DNA of 64,000 nt from contig NZ_JAESVP010000004.1 in assembly GCF_016765795.1 (NCBI RefSeq), positions 1 to 64,000 of the forward strand, read 5' to 3'. The notes under the pieces are model-generated. The model ran no database searches. It had not been told where the DNA came from and worked only from the letters and a program-made list of their open reading frames with translations. Shown here piece by piece: positions 55,235 to 62,518 of the stretch (the stretch's first letter is position 1; every line of letters begins with the position of its first letter). Source of the stretch: Fuscibacter oryzae. GTDB taxonomy: Bacteria > Pseudomonadota > Alphaproteobacteria > Rhodobacterales > Rhodobacteraceae. The translations under genes and the position numbers were made by a program.

Positions 55235-55251
55235 TTTAGAATCATTCCAGA
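55235..55251 (+). promoter_or_regulatory. Iron control element (Irr-type box) before mbfA
   Basis: TTTAGAATCATTCCAGA fits the alphaproteobacterial iron control element TTTAGAA-N3-TTCTAAA at 12 of 14 fixed positions. It ends at the ribosome site AAGGAG and lies 12 bases before the mbfA start. Known mbfA genes are regulated by Irr through such boxes. Confidence 0.7.
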
Positions 55252-55262
55252 AGGAGCAAGAC

Positions 55263-56240
55263 ATGATCCCCGGCATTTCCTCGCGCCGCCGCTTTTCCGA
55301 CCTGACAGAGCAAGAGGTTCTGGCGCTTGCCATCTCTTCCGAGGAAGACGATGCCCGCATTTATCGCAGCTATGCCGAGCGGTTGCGGGCCGACTATCCC
55401 GGCTCGGCCGCTGTCTTCGATGGTATGGCCGAGGAAGAAGATAACCACCGCCGCCGCCTGATTGACCTGCATCAAGACCGCTTTGGCCCGGTGATCCCGC
55501 TGATCCGGCGCGAACATGTGGCTGGGTTTTACGCCCGTCGTCCGGTGTGGCTGGCTGCGAACCTGAGTCTGGAGACGATCCGGGCCGAGGCGGCGGCGAT
55601 GGAAAAGGGCGCGCAGGATTTCTATCTGCGTGCGGCTGCCCGTACCAGTGATGCCGCCACCCGCAAACTGCTGGGCGATCTGGCCGCTGCCGAGGCCACG
55701 CATGAAGCCAAGGCCGAAGAACTGGAGGCCACCAACCTGCCCGAAGGCGCGCGCAGCGATGAGGATCTGACGGCGCGGCGGCAGTTCATCCTGACCTGGG
55801 TGCAGCCGGGGTTGGCGGGGCTGATGGATGGATCGGTTTCTACCCTTGCCCCGATTTTTGCCACGGCATTTGCCACGCATGATAGCGCAACGACCTTTCT
55901 GGTCGGCCTTGCCGCAGCACTGGGCGCAGGCATTTCGATGGGGTTCACCGAGGCCGCGCATGACGATGGCGTGCTGTCGGGGCGCGGTTCGCCCATGAAG
56001 CGTGGCTTTGCTTCGGGGCTGATGACGGCGGTGGGGGGCCTTGGCCATGCCCTGCCCTATCTGATTGCCGATTTCTGGACCGCGACGGCGATTGCGGTGG
56101 TGGTGGTGTTCATCGAACTGTGGGCGATTGCCTGGATTCAGAACCGCTATATGGAAACACCCTTTCTGCGTGCCGTGATGCAGGTGGTGATTGGCGGTGC
56201 CCTTGTTTTCGCCACCGGAGTGCTGATCGGCGGCGGCTGA
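55263..56240 (+). CDS. mbfA: Membrane-bound ferritin / iron exporter MbfA
   Basis: A 325-residue fusion of an N-terminal erythrin/ferritin-like domain and a C-terminal VIT1-type membrane domain. The first part has the di-iron Glu residues in ISSEEDDARIYRSYAE, MAEEEDNHRRRLIDLH, AAMEKGAQDFYLRA and AEATHEAKAEEL. The second has PGLAGLMDGSVSTLAPIFATAFA and GISMGFTEAAHDDG, followed by membrane helices. In Bradyrhizobium and Agrobacterium MbfA exports iron and protects against peroxide under Irr control. ATG 55263 follows AAGGAGCAAGAC. Confidence 0.92.
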   Translation: MIPGISSRRRFSDLTEQEVLALAISSEEDDARIYRSYAERLRADYPGSAAVFDGMAEEEDNHRRRLIDLHQDRFGPVIPLIRREHVAGFYARRPVWLAANLSLETIRAEAAAMEKGAQDFYLRAAARTSDAATRKLLGDLAAAEATHEAKAEELEATNLPEGARSDEDLTARRQFILTWVQPGLAGLMDGSVSTLAPIFATAFATHDSATTFLVGLAAALGAGISMGFTEAAHDDGVLSGRGSPMKRGFASGLMTAVGGLGHALPYLIADFWTATAIAVVVVFIELWAIAWIQNRYMETPFLRAVMQVVIGGALVFATGVLIGGG

Positions 56241-56298
56241 AGCGGGCGGGCGCGGGCAGGCTCTTGCCCCGGCCCGCGCGGCATGACAACCAAGGGTC

Positions 56299-57225
56299 AT
56301 GCTTGCGATCCTGTTCAAGACCCTGCCGTTCTTTGCCATCATCGGTCTGGGCTTTGCCGCAGGCCGCGCGCGCTTTATTTCGCCCGAAGCAACCGGATCG
56401 CTGACGAAATTCGTGTTCTACTTCCCGCTGTCCGCGATGCTGTTCGGTTTTGCCGCGCGGATGTCGCTGGATCATATCTTTGATCTGCGGCTGGTGCTTG
56501 CCTATCTGGTGGCGTCGTTCTGCCTGTGGGGGTTGGTGTTCGCGGTCGGCCGGATGCGGACCCTGCCGCTGGCCGAGGCCGCGATGGAGGCCCATGCCGC
56601 CGTGTCGGGCAACACCGGGTTTCTGGGCGTGCCGATGCTGGTCAAGCTGATCGGACCTGCCGCCGCCGCCCCGGTGATGATGGTGCTGACGCTGGATATG
56701 GTGGTGTTTTCCAGCCTGATCACGCTGGTTGTGACCGCCAGCCGCGAAGGGCGGCTGCGGCTGGCCAGCCTAGGACCGCTGCTGCGGGGGCTGCTGGCCA
56801 ACCCGATGATCGTGTCGATCGTGCTGGGGTTTTTGTGGTCGGGCCTTGGGCTGCCGCTGCCCGGCCCGCTGGATGAATTTCTGACTTTGCTGGGGGCTGC
56901 GGCCACACCCTGCGCGCTGTTTGCAATTGGTGCGTCGCTCGCGGGTCGCAGGGCCGACCGGCCAGCCGCCGCCGCCTGGATTTCTGCTGTAAAGCTGCTG
57001 GCGCACCCGGCGCTGGTGTCGGGCGCTGGCTGGGCACTGGGAGTTGAGCCTTTCGCGCTGGGCGTGATGGTGGCTGCGGCCTCCTTGCCAGTGGCGGGCA
57101 ACGTCTTCATCTTGGCGCAGCATTACGGCGTCGCCCCGCAACGGGTTTCGACCGCCATCCTGATCTCGACCGCCGCGTCCATCCTGACGGTATCGGCGGT
57201 GATTGCCCTTGTGGAGAAGATATGA
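56299..57225 (+). CDS. AEC-family transporter
   Basis: A 308-residue membrane protein of the auxin-efflux-carrier family with about ten helices. It starts LAILFKTLPFFAIIGLGFAAGR, has SGNTGFLGVPMLVKL in the first half, and TPCALFAIGASLAGRR and ASLPVAGNVFILAQHYG in the second, which are the usual inverted-repeat discontinuous helices. Bacterial members often move malonate or other carboxylates. It overlaps the fghA gene by 4 bases (ATGA). Confidence 0.88.
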   Translation: MLAILFKTLPFFAIIGLGFAAGRARFISPEATGSLTKFVFYFPLSAMLFGFAARMSLDHIFDLRLVLAYLVASFCLWGLVFAVGRMRTLPLAEAAMEAHAAVSGNTGFLGVPMLVKLIGPAAAAPVMMVLTLDMVVFSSLITLVVTASREGRLRLASLGPLLRGLLANPMIVSIVLGFLWSGLGLPLPGPLDEFLTLLGAAATPCALFAIGASLAGRRADRPAAAAWISAVKLLAHPALVSGAGWALGVEPFALGVMVAAASLPVAGNVFILAQHYGVAPQRVSTAILISTAASILTVSAVIALVEKI

Positions 57226-58052
57226 AGACGATTTCAGAAAACCGCTGTTTCGGGGGCGTTCAAGGGGTCTACTCCCACGCCTCGCAGGTCACCGGCTGCG
57301 ACATGACCCTGGGCCTGTTCCTGCCCGAACAGGCCGAAACCGGGGCGGTGCCGGTGCTGTGGTATCTGTCGGGTCTGACCTGCACGCATGAAAATGCCAT
57401 GGTCAAGGCCGGGGCCCAACGCTGGGCGGCCGAGGCGGGCATTGCGCTTGTTTTCCCCGACACAAGCCCGCGGGGTGACGGCGTGGCCAATGATGCCGCC
57501 TATGATCTGGGCCAGGGCGCGGGGTTTTACGTCAACGCGACCGAAAAGCCCTGGTCACCGCATTTCCAGATGTGGGATTACATCACGGACGAACTGCCGA
57601 ACGCCTTGTTCAGCGCCTTTCCCATCGCCGAAGAGGCCCAAGCCATCAGCGGCCATTCGATGGGCGGCCACGGTGCCCTGACCATCGCGATGAGCTTTCC
57701 GGGACGGTTCCGCAGCGTTTCGGCCTTTGCCCCGATCTGCAACCCCACCGCCAGCGACTGGGGCCGCAAGCAATTTGCTGCCTATCTGGGGGCCGAAGAA
57801 TCGACATGGGCGCAATATGACGCGACTTTGCTGATGAGAAAGCGCGGTTTTGATGGCCCGATCCTGATCGATCAGGGCACGCAGGACCAGTTCGTCGATC
57901 TTTTGAAGCCGGAATCCCTTGCCATGGCCATGGCAGAGCGCCGGCAGGGCGGCAGTTTCCGGATGCAGAAGGGCTATGACCACAGCTATTTCTTCGTCTC
58001 GACCTTCATGGAGGAGCATGTGGCGTTCCACGCTGCGGCACTTCACGCCTAA
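57222..58052 (+). CDS. fghA: S-formylglutathione hydrolase
   Basis: A 276-residue serine esterase (esterase D family). The family start is SENRCFGGVQGVYSHAS. LSGLTCTHENAMVKAGAQR follows, the nucleophile lies in SGHSMGGHGALTIA, Asp in LIDQGTQDQFVD and His in KGYDHSYFFVSTF. It hydrolyses S-formylglutathione to formate and glutathione in formaldehyde detoxification. No glutathione-dependent formaldehyde dehydrogenase gene is in the window. Demethylation of amines elsewhere in this region would create a need for it. Confidence 0.93.
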   Translation: MKTISENRCFGGVQGVYSHASQVTGCDMTLGLFLPEQAETGAVPVLWYLSGLTCTHENAMVKAGAQRWAAEAGIALVFPDTSPRGDGVANDAAYDLGQGAGFYVNATEKPWSPHFQMWDYITDELPNALFSAFPIAEEAQAISGHSMGGHGALTIAMSFPGRFRSVSAFAPICNPTASDWGRKQFAAYLGAEESTWAQYDATLLMRKRGFDGPILIDQGTQDQFVDLLKPESLAMAMAERRQGGSFRMQKGYDHSYFFVSTFMEEHVAFHAAALHA

Positions 58053-58130
58053 AAGCTGCCATTACGCCGCCAAAATCATCGTCTTCCCTGTTTGTCATGG
58101 CCCGAAAGGGACCGGCAAAGGGGAAAGACG

Positions 58131-58616
58131 ATGAAGCGAGTTGGGACTGCCATCCTGAGCGCTGCGTTGATGGTCGCAAGCCTGCCGCTTGCGGCTATGA
58201 CAACGCAGGAAAGTGAAGTACTGGACCTGATCAATCAGGAAAGGGCCAGACACGGATGTGGGGCACTGTCGGTAAATGCCAGGCTGACCGCCGCCGCCGA
58301 GGGCCATGCCGTCGCGATGGCGACCAAGAATTTCTTTGGTCACAAGGGGCCAAATGGCTCTACCCTGCGCAGCCGTACCAACCATGCCGGCTATCGCGGC
58401 GGATCGCTGGCGGAAAACATCGCTGCGGGCTGGTCGACGCCGCAAAAGACCGTTTCCGAATGGATGGCCAGCAGTGGGCATCGCCGCAACATTCTGACCT
58501 GCAAGTACCGCGAGACGGGCATCGCCATGGTCTACGACCCCAACGACGCGCCGATTCCGGGGCAGCCCTCTCATCCGATGAAGTATTATTGGGTGCAGGT
58601 TTTCGGCAAGAAGTAA
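58131..58616 (+). CDS. Secreted CAP/SCP-domain protein
   Basis: A 161-residue protein with a signal peptide (MKRVGTAILSAALMVASLPLAA). The CAP domain has LDLINQERARHGCGALSVNARLT, FGHKGPNGSTLRSRTNHAGY, AENIAAGWSTPQKTVSEWMAS and SGHRRNILTCKYRETGIAM, with the two His and two Glu positions of the family cleft. Bacterial members are extracytoplasmic and of mostly unknown function. ATG 58131 follows GGGGAAAG. Confidence 0.87.
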   Translation: MKRVGTAILSAALMVASLPLAAMTTQESEVLDLINQERARHGCGALSVNARLTAAAEGHAVAMATKNFFGHKGPNGSTLRSRTNHAGYRGGSLAENIAAGWSTPQKTVSEWMASSGHRRNILTCKYRETGIAMVYDPNDAPIPGQPSHPMKYYWVQVFGKK

Positions 58617-58620
58617 CGCC

Positions 58621-59076
58621 GTGAGGGTGCTTTACGTCGATGCCGACGCCTGCCCTGTGAAGGCCGAGGCGCAGCAGGTTGCGCTGCGCCATGGCTGGGC
58701 CATGGTGCTGGTGTCGAATGGCGGCATCCGCCCGGTGGATCATCCGCTGGTCCAGACCATCTATGTGCCCGACGGGCTGGATGTGGCGGATGACTGGATT
58801 GCAGAGCGCGCAGGGCAGGGGGATCTGGTGGTTACCTCAGACATCCCGCTGGCCGGGCGTTGTATTACGGCTGGCGCGCGGGTGATCAAACCTGACGGCG
58901 CGGTGCTTCATGATCGCAACATCGGCGAAGCGCTGTCGCTGCGCAATCTGATGACCGATCTGCGCAGTGCCGATCCGTTTCGTCAGGGCGGCGGGCGCGC
59001 CTTTGCCAAATCGGACCGCTCGCGTTTTCTGGATGTGCTTGATCGTGAGATCAGGGCCGTGCGACCGGCGCCCTGA
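58621..59076 (+). CDS. DUF188 (YaiI/YqxD) family protein
   Basis: A 151-residue protein that begins at GTG, 4 bases after the CAP-domain gene stop. Family segments: YVDADACPVKAEAQQVA, VSNGGIRP, VVTSDIPLAGRCITAGARVI and GGGRAFAKSDRSRFLDVLDR. The fold resembles PIN/FEN nucleases with clustered Asp residues (VDADACP, TSDIPLA). The function of the family is not established. Confidence 0.92.
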   Translation: MRVLYVDADACPVKAEAQQVALRHGWAMVLVSNGGIRPVDHPLVQTIYVPDGLDVADDWIAERAGQGDLVVTSDIPLAGRCITAGARVIKPDGAVLHDRNIGEALSLRNLMTDLRSADPFRQGGGRAFAKSDRSRFLDVLDREIRAVRPAP

Positions 59077-59147
59077 ACCGGGCGTTCCCGTCAGCCGATG
59101 TCGCAACGGGAACAGACCGGCGCGGCGCAACGCGGTTCCTTGGCGCT

Positions 59148-60122
59148 ATGACGCCCGCAGTTCCGACCCCGGCCAAAAGCCCCCGTTCTGGCATATTGCT
59201 GGCCTTGGGTGGGGCCATGGTGCTGTCGCTGAACGATCTTTCGATCAAGGCGCTGTCGGCCACCTATGCTCTGCATCAGGTTATCTTGCTGCGTGCGCTG
59301 ATCGGAATGGCGCTGGTGCTGGCGGTGATCAAATTTTCCGGCACCGGCTTTGCCCAGTTGCGCACCCGGCGCAGGGGCGCGCAACTGTTCCGCGTATCGA
59401 TCGTGATGATCTCGAATGTCACCTATTTTGTAGGGCTGTCGCTGATGCCCTTGGCCGATGCGGTGGCGACGGCCTTTGTCGCGCCGCTGTTCGTCACATT
59501 GATGTCGGCGGTGATCCTGCACGAACATGTCGGGCCGCGCCGCTGGGCGGCGGTGGGCGTGGGTATGGTGGGCGTGATCATCATGACGCGGCCGGGCGCG
59601 GGCGTGATACAACCTGCCGCGATTCTGGTTCTGATTTCGGCGCTGTGCTATGCGGGCAGCCATATGATGACGCGCCGCCTGCGCGATACCGAAAGCGCGA
59701 TGACGCTGAATTTCTATGTGCAATGCGGCTTCATCGTGGTCAGTTCGACCATGGGGCTGATGTTCGGCGACGGGCATCTGGCGCAGGCCCCGGGCGCGAC
59801 ATGGGAGTTTCTGTTCCGCCCGTGGATGGTGCCCCAAGGGCATCACCTGTGGGCCTTTGTCGCCACGGGTCTGGCGGTGGGCATCGGTGGTCTGATGATG
59901 AGCCAGGCCTACCGCACGACCGAAGCTGCGTTGATCGCGCCCTTTGAATATATCGGAATGCCGATGGCCATTCTGTGGGGGTTGGCCTTCTTTGGCACCT
60001 GGCCCGACCATACCGCCTGGGCAGGGATTGCGCTGATCTGCGGCGCAGGGCTTTATACGTTGTGGCGGGAAACGGTTCGAAGAAAGGTTCAGGATGTCGC
60101 GGCCCCAAGCGGTGATATTTGA
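59148..60122 (+). CDS. DMT-superfamily (EamA) transporter
   Basis: A 324-residue membrane protein with ten helices and two EamA repeats (SGILLALGGAMVLSLNDLSIKAL in the first; AAILVLISALCYAGSHMMTRRL in the second). The substrate is unknown; relatives export amino acids or metabolites. The 3' end overlaps the HAD gene by 29 bases, so the two are strongly coupled and head the operon to the end of the window. Confidence 0.88.
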   Translation: MTPAVPTPAKSPRSGILLALGGAMVLSLNDLSIKALSATYALHQVILLRALIGMALVLAVIKFSGTGFAQLRTRRRGAQLFRVSIVMISNVTYFVGLSLMPLADAVATAFVAPLFVTLMSAVILHEHVGPRRWAAVGVGMVGVIIMTRPGAGVIQPAAILVLISALCYAGSHMMTRRLRDTESAMTLNFYVQCGFIVVSSTMGLMFGDGHLAQAPGATWEFLFRPWMVPQGHHLWAFVATGLAVGIGGLMMSQAYRTTEAALIAPFEYIGMPMAILWGLAFFGTWPDHTAWAGIALICGAGLYTLWRETVRRKVQDVAAPSGDI

Positions 60123-60720
60123 CATCGGCAATGTGCTGACGCGCTGGCAGCCAGAGGCGTTTTATGACCGGGTGATCGGGCAGGACCGCCGGCAGGCACT
60201 TTTTGCCGAGGTTGACCTGCATGGCATGAACGACCGCATCGACGAAGGCGCGTTGTTCCGCGAAACCATCTATGACTGGGCCGAGGCCTATCCTGCTTGG
60301 CGGGATGAGATTCGCATGTGGTATGACCGCTGGGACGAACTGGCCAGCCCCCGCATCGACGGCTCGATCCGCCTTCAGCGCACCTTGCGGGCCAAGGGGG
60401 TGCAGGTGTTCGCGCTGACCAATTTCGGGCGCTATTCGTTTGAGGAAGCCCTGCCCAAGATGGATTTCCTGCAAGATTTCGACCGCCGCTATGTGTCGGG
60501 CGTGATGGGCGTGATCAAGCCCGATCCGCGGATTTATGAGATGGTTGAGGCAGATTGCGGCTTGCCCCCTGAAAGCCTGCTGTTCACCGACGACCGGGCC
60601 GACAACATCACCGCCGCCGCCCGCCGCGGCTGGCGCACCCATCAGTTCGAAAGCTGGCAGGGCTGGGCCGCGCGTCTGGTGGCCGAAGACTTACTTACAA
60701 AACAGGAGGCCGGGCTTTGA
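60094..60720 (+). CDS. HAD-family hydrolase (haloacid-dehalogenase-like IA)
   Basis: A 208-residue protein. Motif I is VIFDIGNVLTRWQ, where the second Asp is replaced by Gly-Asn (FDIGNV), the form of YihX/sEH-like phosphatases. Motif II lies in VFALTNFGRYSF, Lys in GVIKPDPRIYEMV and motif IV in LLFTDDRADNITAAARRG. It dephosphorylates a small sugar or alcohol phosphate. Overlaps 29 bases with the transporter and 4 bases (TTGA) with the next gene. Confidence 0.88.
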   Translation: MSRPQAVIFDIGNVLTRWQPEAFYDRVIGQDRRQALFAEVDLHGMNDRIDEGALFRETIYDWAEAYPAWRDEIRMWYDRWDELASPRIDGSIRLQRTLRAKGVQVFALTNFGRYSFEEALPKMDFLQDFDRRYVSGVMGVIKPDPRIYEMVEADCGLPPESLLFTDDRADNITAAARRGWRTHQFESWQGWAARLVAEDLLTKQEAGL

Positions 60721-61619
60721 CCCTTGAGATCGTTCCGAAAGAGGCTGAAAGCCTGCTGACATGGCCCGGCCTACTGGCGGCGTTCGAGGCGGGGCACCTG
60801 TTGCCGCAGCCCGATATCAAGGATCTGTTCTGCTATCGCGGGCCTGACACCATTCTCGACCGTGCAACCTGGATCGACGGGCTTGGTGCTTTGGTCAAGG
60901 TGGCCACCGTCGTGCCCGGCAATGCCGCGCGCGGGTTGCCCACCATCTATGGCTCGGTCACGCTTTATGATGATGTGACGGGCGATCTGACCTCTCTGGT
61001 CGATTTCCATCTGGTGACCAAATGGAAAACAGCGGGCGACAGCCTGCTTTCGGCCTCAAAACTTGCCCGCAAGGATGCGCGCAAGTTCCTGCTGGTGGGG
61101 GCGGGCAACGTGGCGCGCTCGATGGTCGAGGCCTATTCCGCCTTGTGGCCCGATGCTGAATTCACCGTCTGGAGTCGCACCCGCGCCAGTGCCGAGGCGA
61201 TGGGGCTGGGCGTGGCCGAGGATCTGGAAAGCGCGGTAAAGGCGGCAGATGTGATCTGCACCTGCACAATGGCGACCGAACCCCTGATCAAGGGCGACTG
61301 GCTGCAACCCGGCCAGCACCTTGACCTGATCGGCGCCTATAAGCCCAGCATGAGGGAGGTGGATGACACTGCGATGTCGCGCGCCCGCGTGTTCGTCGAT
61401 GCCTGCGCCACCACGATGCACCATATCGGCGAGTTGATGGCGCCACTGAAGTCCGGTGCCATCACCGAGGCCGATATTCAGGCCGATTTCTATGACATCA
61501 AGTCCGGCGCCTATCGTCGGAATTCAGATGACGAGATCACCATCGCCAAGAACGGCGGCGGCGCGCATCTGGACCTGATGACGGCGGATTACATCGCCCG
61601 GCAGTGGAAGGCGCGGTAA
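60717..61619 (+). CDS. Ornithine cyclodeaminase / mu-crystallin family protein
   Basis: A 300-residue NAD(P)-dependent enzyme. Rossmann motif FLLVGAGNVARSMVEAYSAL, then ADVICTCTMATEPLIKGDWLQPGQHLDLIGAYKPSMREVD, typical of OCD and delta1-pyrroline-2-carboxylate reductases. The Lys and Arg of the active site lie around LGALVKVATVVPGN. TTG start at 60717 overlapping the HAD stop; no closer start. Might reduce cyclic imino acids such as pyrroline-2-carboxylate or act in alanine or ornithine metabolism. Confidence 0.86.
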   Translation: MTLEIVPKEAESLLTWPGLLAAFEAGHLLPQPDIKDLFCYRGPDTILDRATWIDGLGALVKVATVVPGNAARGLPTIYGSVTLYDDVTGDLTSLVDFHLVTKWKTAGDSLLSASKLARKDARKFLLVGAGNVARSMVEAYSALWPDAEFTVWSRTRASAEAMGLGVAEDLESAVKAADVICTCTMATEPLIKGDWLQPGQHLDLIGAYKPSMREVDDTAMSRARVFVDACATTMHHIGELMAPLKSGAITEADIQADFYDIKSGAYRRNSDDEITIAKNGGGAHLDLMTADYIARQWKAR

Positions 61620-61620
61620 C

Positions 61621-62511
61621 ATGGGGGCGGGCATGGAAACGACAGATGTTCTTGCCCGCGCCGCCGCTTTGCCCTGCTGGACCGCACCCGAAGGTGCGCG
61701 GATGCTGGAGGGTGGCAAGACCAACCAGAACATCCTGATCACCGATGCGGGCAAGCGGTTCGTCGTGCGCTTTGGCTACGACATTCCTGAACATGGCATC
61801 TTGCGCTGGCATGAGCTGATGGTGAATCGGGCGGCTGTGGCGGCGGGCCTGTCGCCCGCCATCCGATATTCCGCGCCGGGGGTTCTGGTGTCGGAATTTG
61901 TCGAGGCGCTGCCCATCACGGCGCAGGATCTGGCACAGCCCCGCGCAATCGAGGATCTGGCCGCGCTGCTGCGCCGCGTGCATGTCGATACCACGCGGCA
62001 TCTGTCCGGCCCCGTCCTCAGCTTTTGGGTGTTTCACATCCTGCGTGACTATGCCCGGCAACTGGCAGAACGCGGCTCGCCCCATCTGCCGCTGATCCCT
62101 GCCCTGTTGGCCGAGGCAGAGGGGCTGGAGCAGGCAATCGGCCCCGTCAGCATGGTTCTGGGCCACAATGACCTATTGCCCGGCAACATCCTGAAAGGGG
62201 CCGACCGGCTGTGGCTGATCGACTGGGAATATGCCGGTCTGGGCAGTCCCCTGTTCGATCTGGGCGGACTGGCCAGCAACAATGGTTTCACCGAGGCGCA
62301 GGAGCGGTTGTTACTTGCCGCCTATTACGATGCCTCGGCCACCGATGCCCTGTGGCACCGCTATCAGGCGATGAAATGCGCCTCGCTTTTGCGCGAAACG
62401 ATGTGGAGCATGGTCAGCGAGATCATCTCGAACCTCGACGTCGATTTCGCCACCTATACCGCCGACAACCTGTCGGCCTATCGCGCGGCGCTGGCTGCGC
62501 TGAACGCTTGA
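61621..62511 (+). CDS. Choline/aminoglycoside kinase-family phosphotransferase
   Basis: A 296-residue APH-fold kinase. EGGKTNQNILITDAGKRFVVRFG is the nucleotide loop plus beta-3 Lys-like region, catalytic GHNDLLPGNILKG (Brenner motif HxDxxxxN as HNDLLPGN), and metal Asp in LWLIDWEYAGLGSPLFDLG, which is the pattern of choline and ethanolamine kinases. ATG 61621 is given; ATG 61633, with GGGGG before, may be the true start. Next to a dimethylglycine-dehydrogenase-like gene, a methylated amino alcohol substrate is plausible. Confidence 0.85.
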   Translation: MGAGMETTDVLARAAALPCWTAPEGARMLEGGKTNQNILITDAGKRFVVRFGYDIPEHGILRWHELMVNRAAVAAGLSPAIRYSAPGVLVSEFVEALPITAQDLAQPRAIEDLAALLRRVHVDTTRHLSGPVLSFWVFHILRDYARQLAERGSPHLPLIPALLAEAEGLEQAIGPVSMVLGHNDLLPGNILKGADRLWLIDWEYAGLGSPLFDLGGLASNNGFTEAQERLLLAAYYDASATDALWHRYQAMKCASLLRETMWSMVSEIISNLDVDFATYTADNLSAYRAALAALNA

Positions 62512-62518
62512 GGATGCC

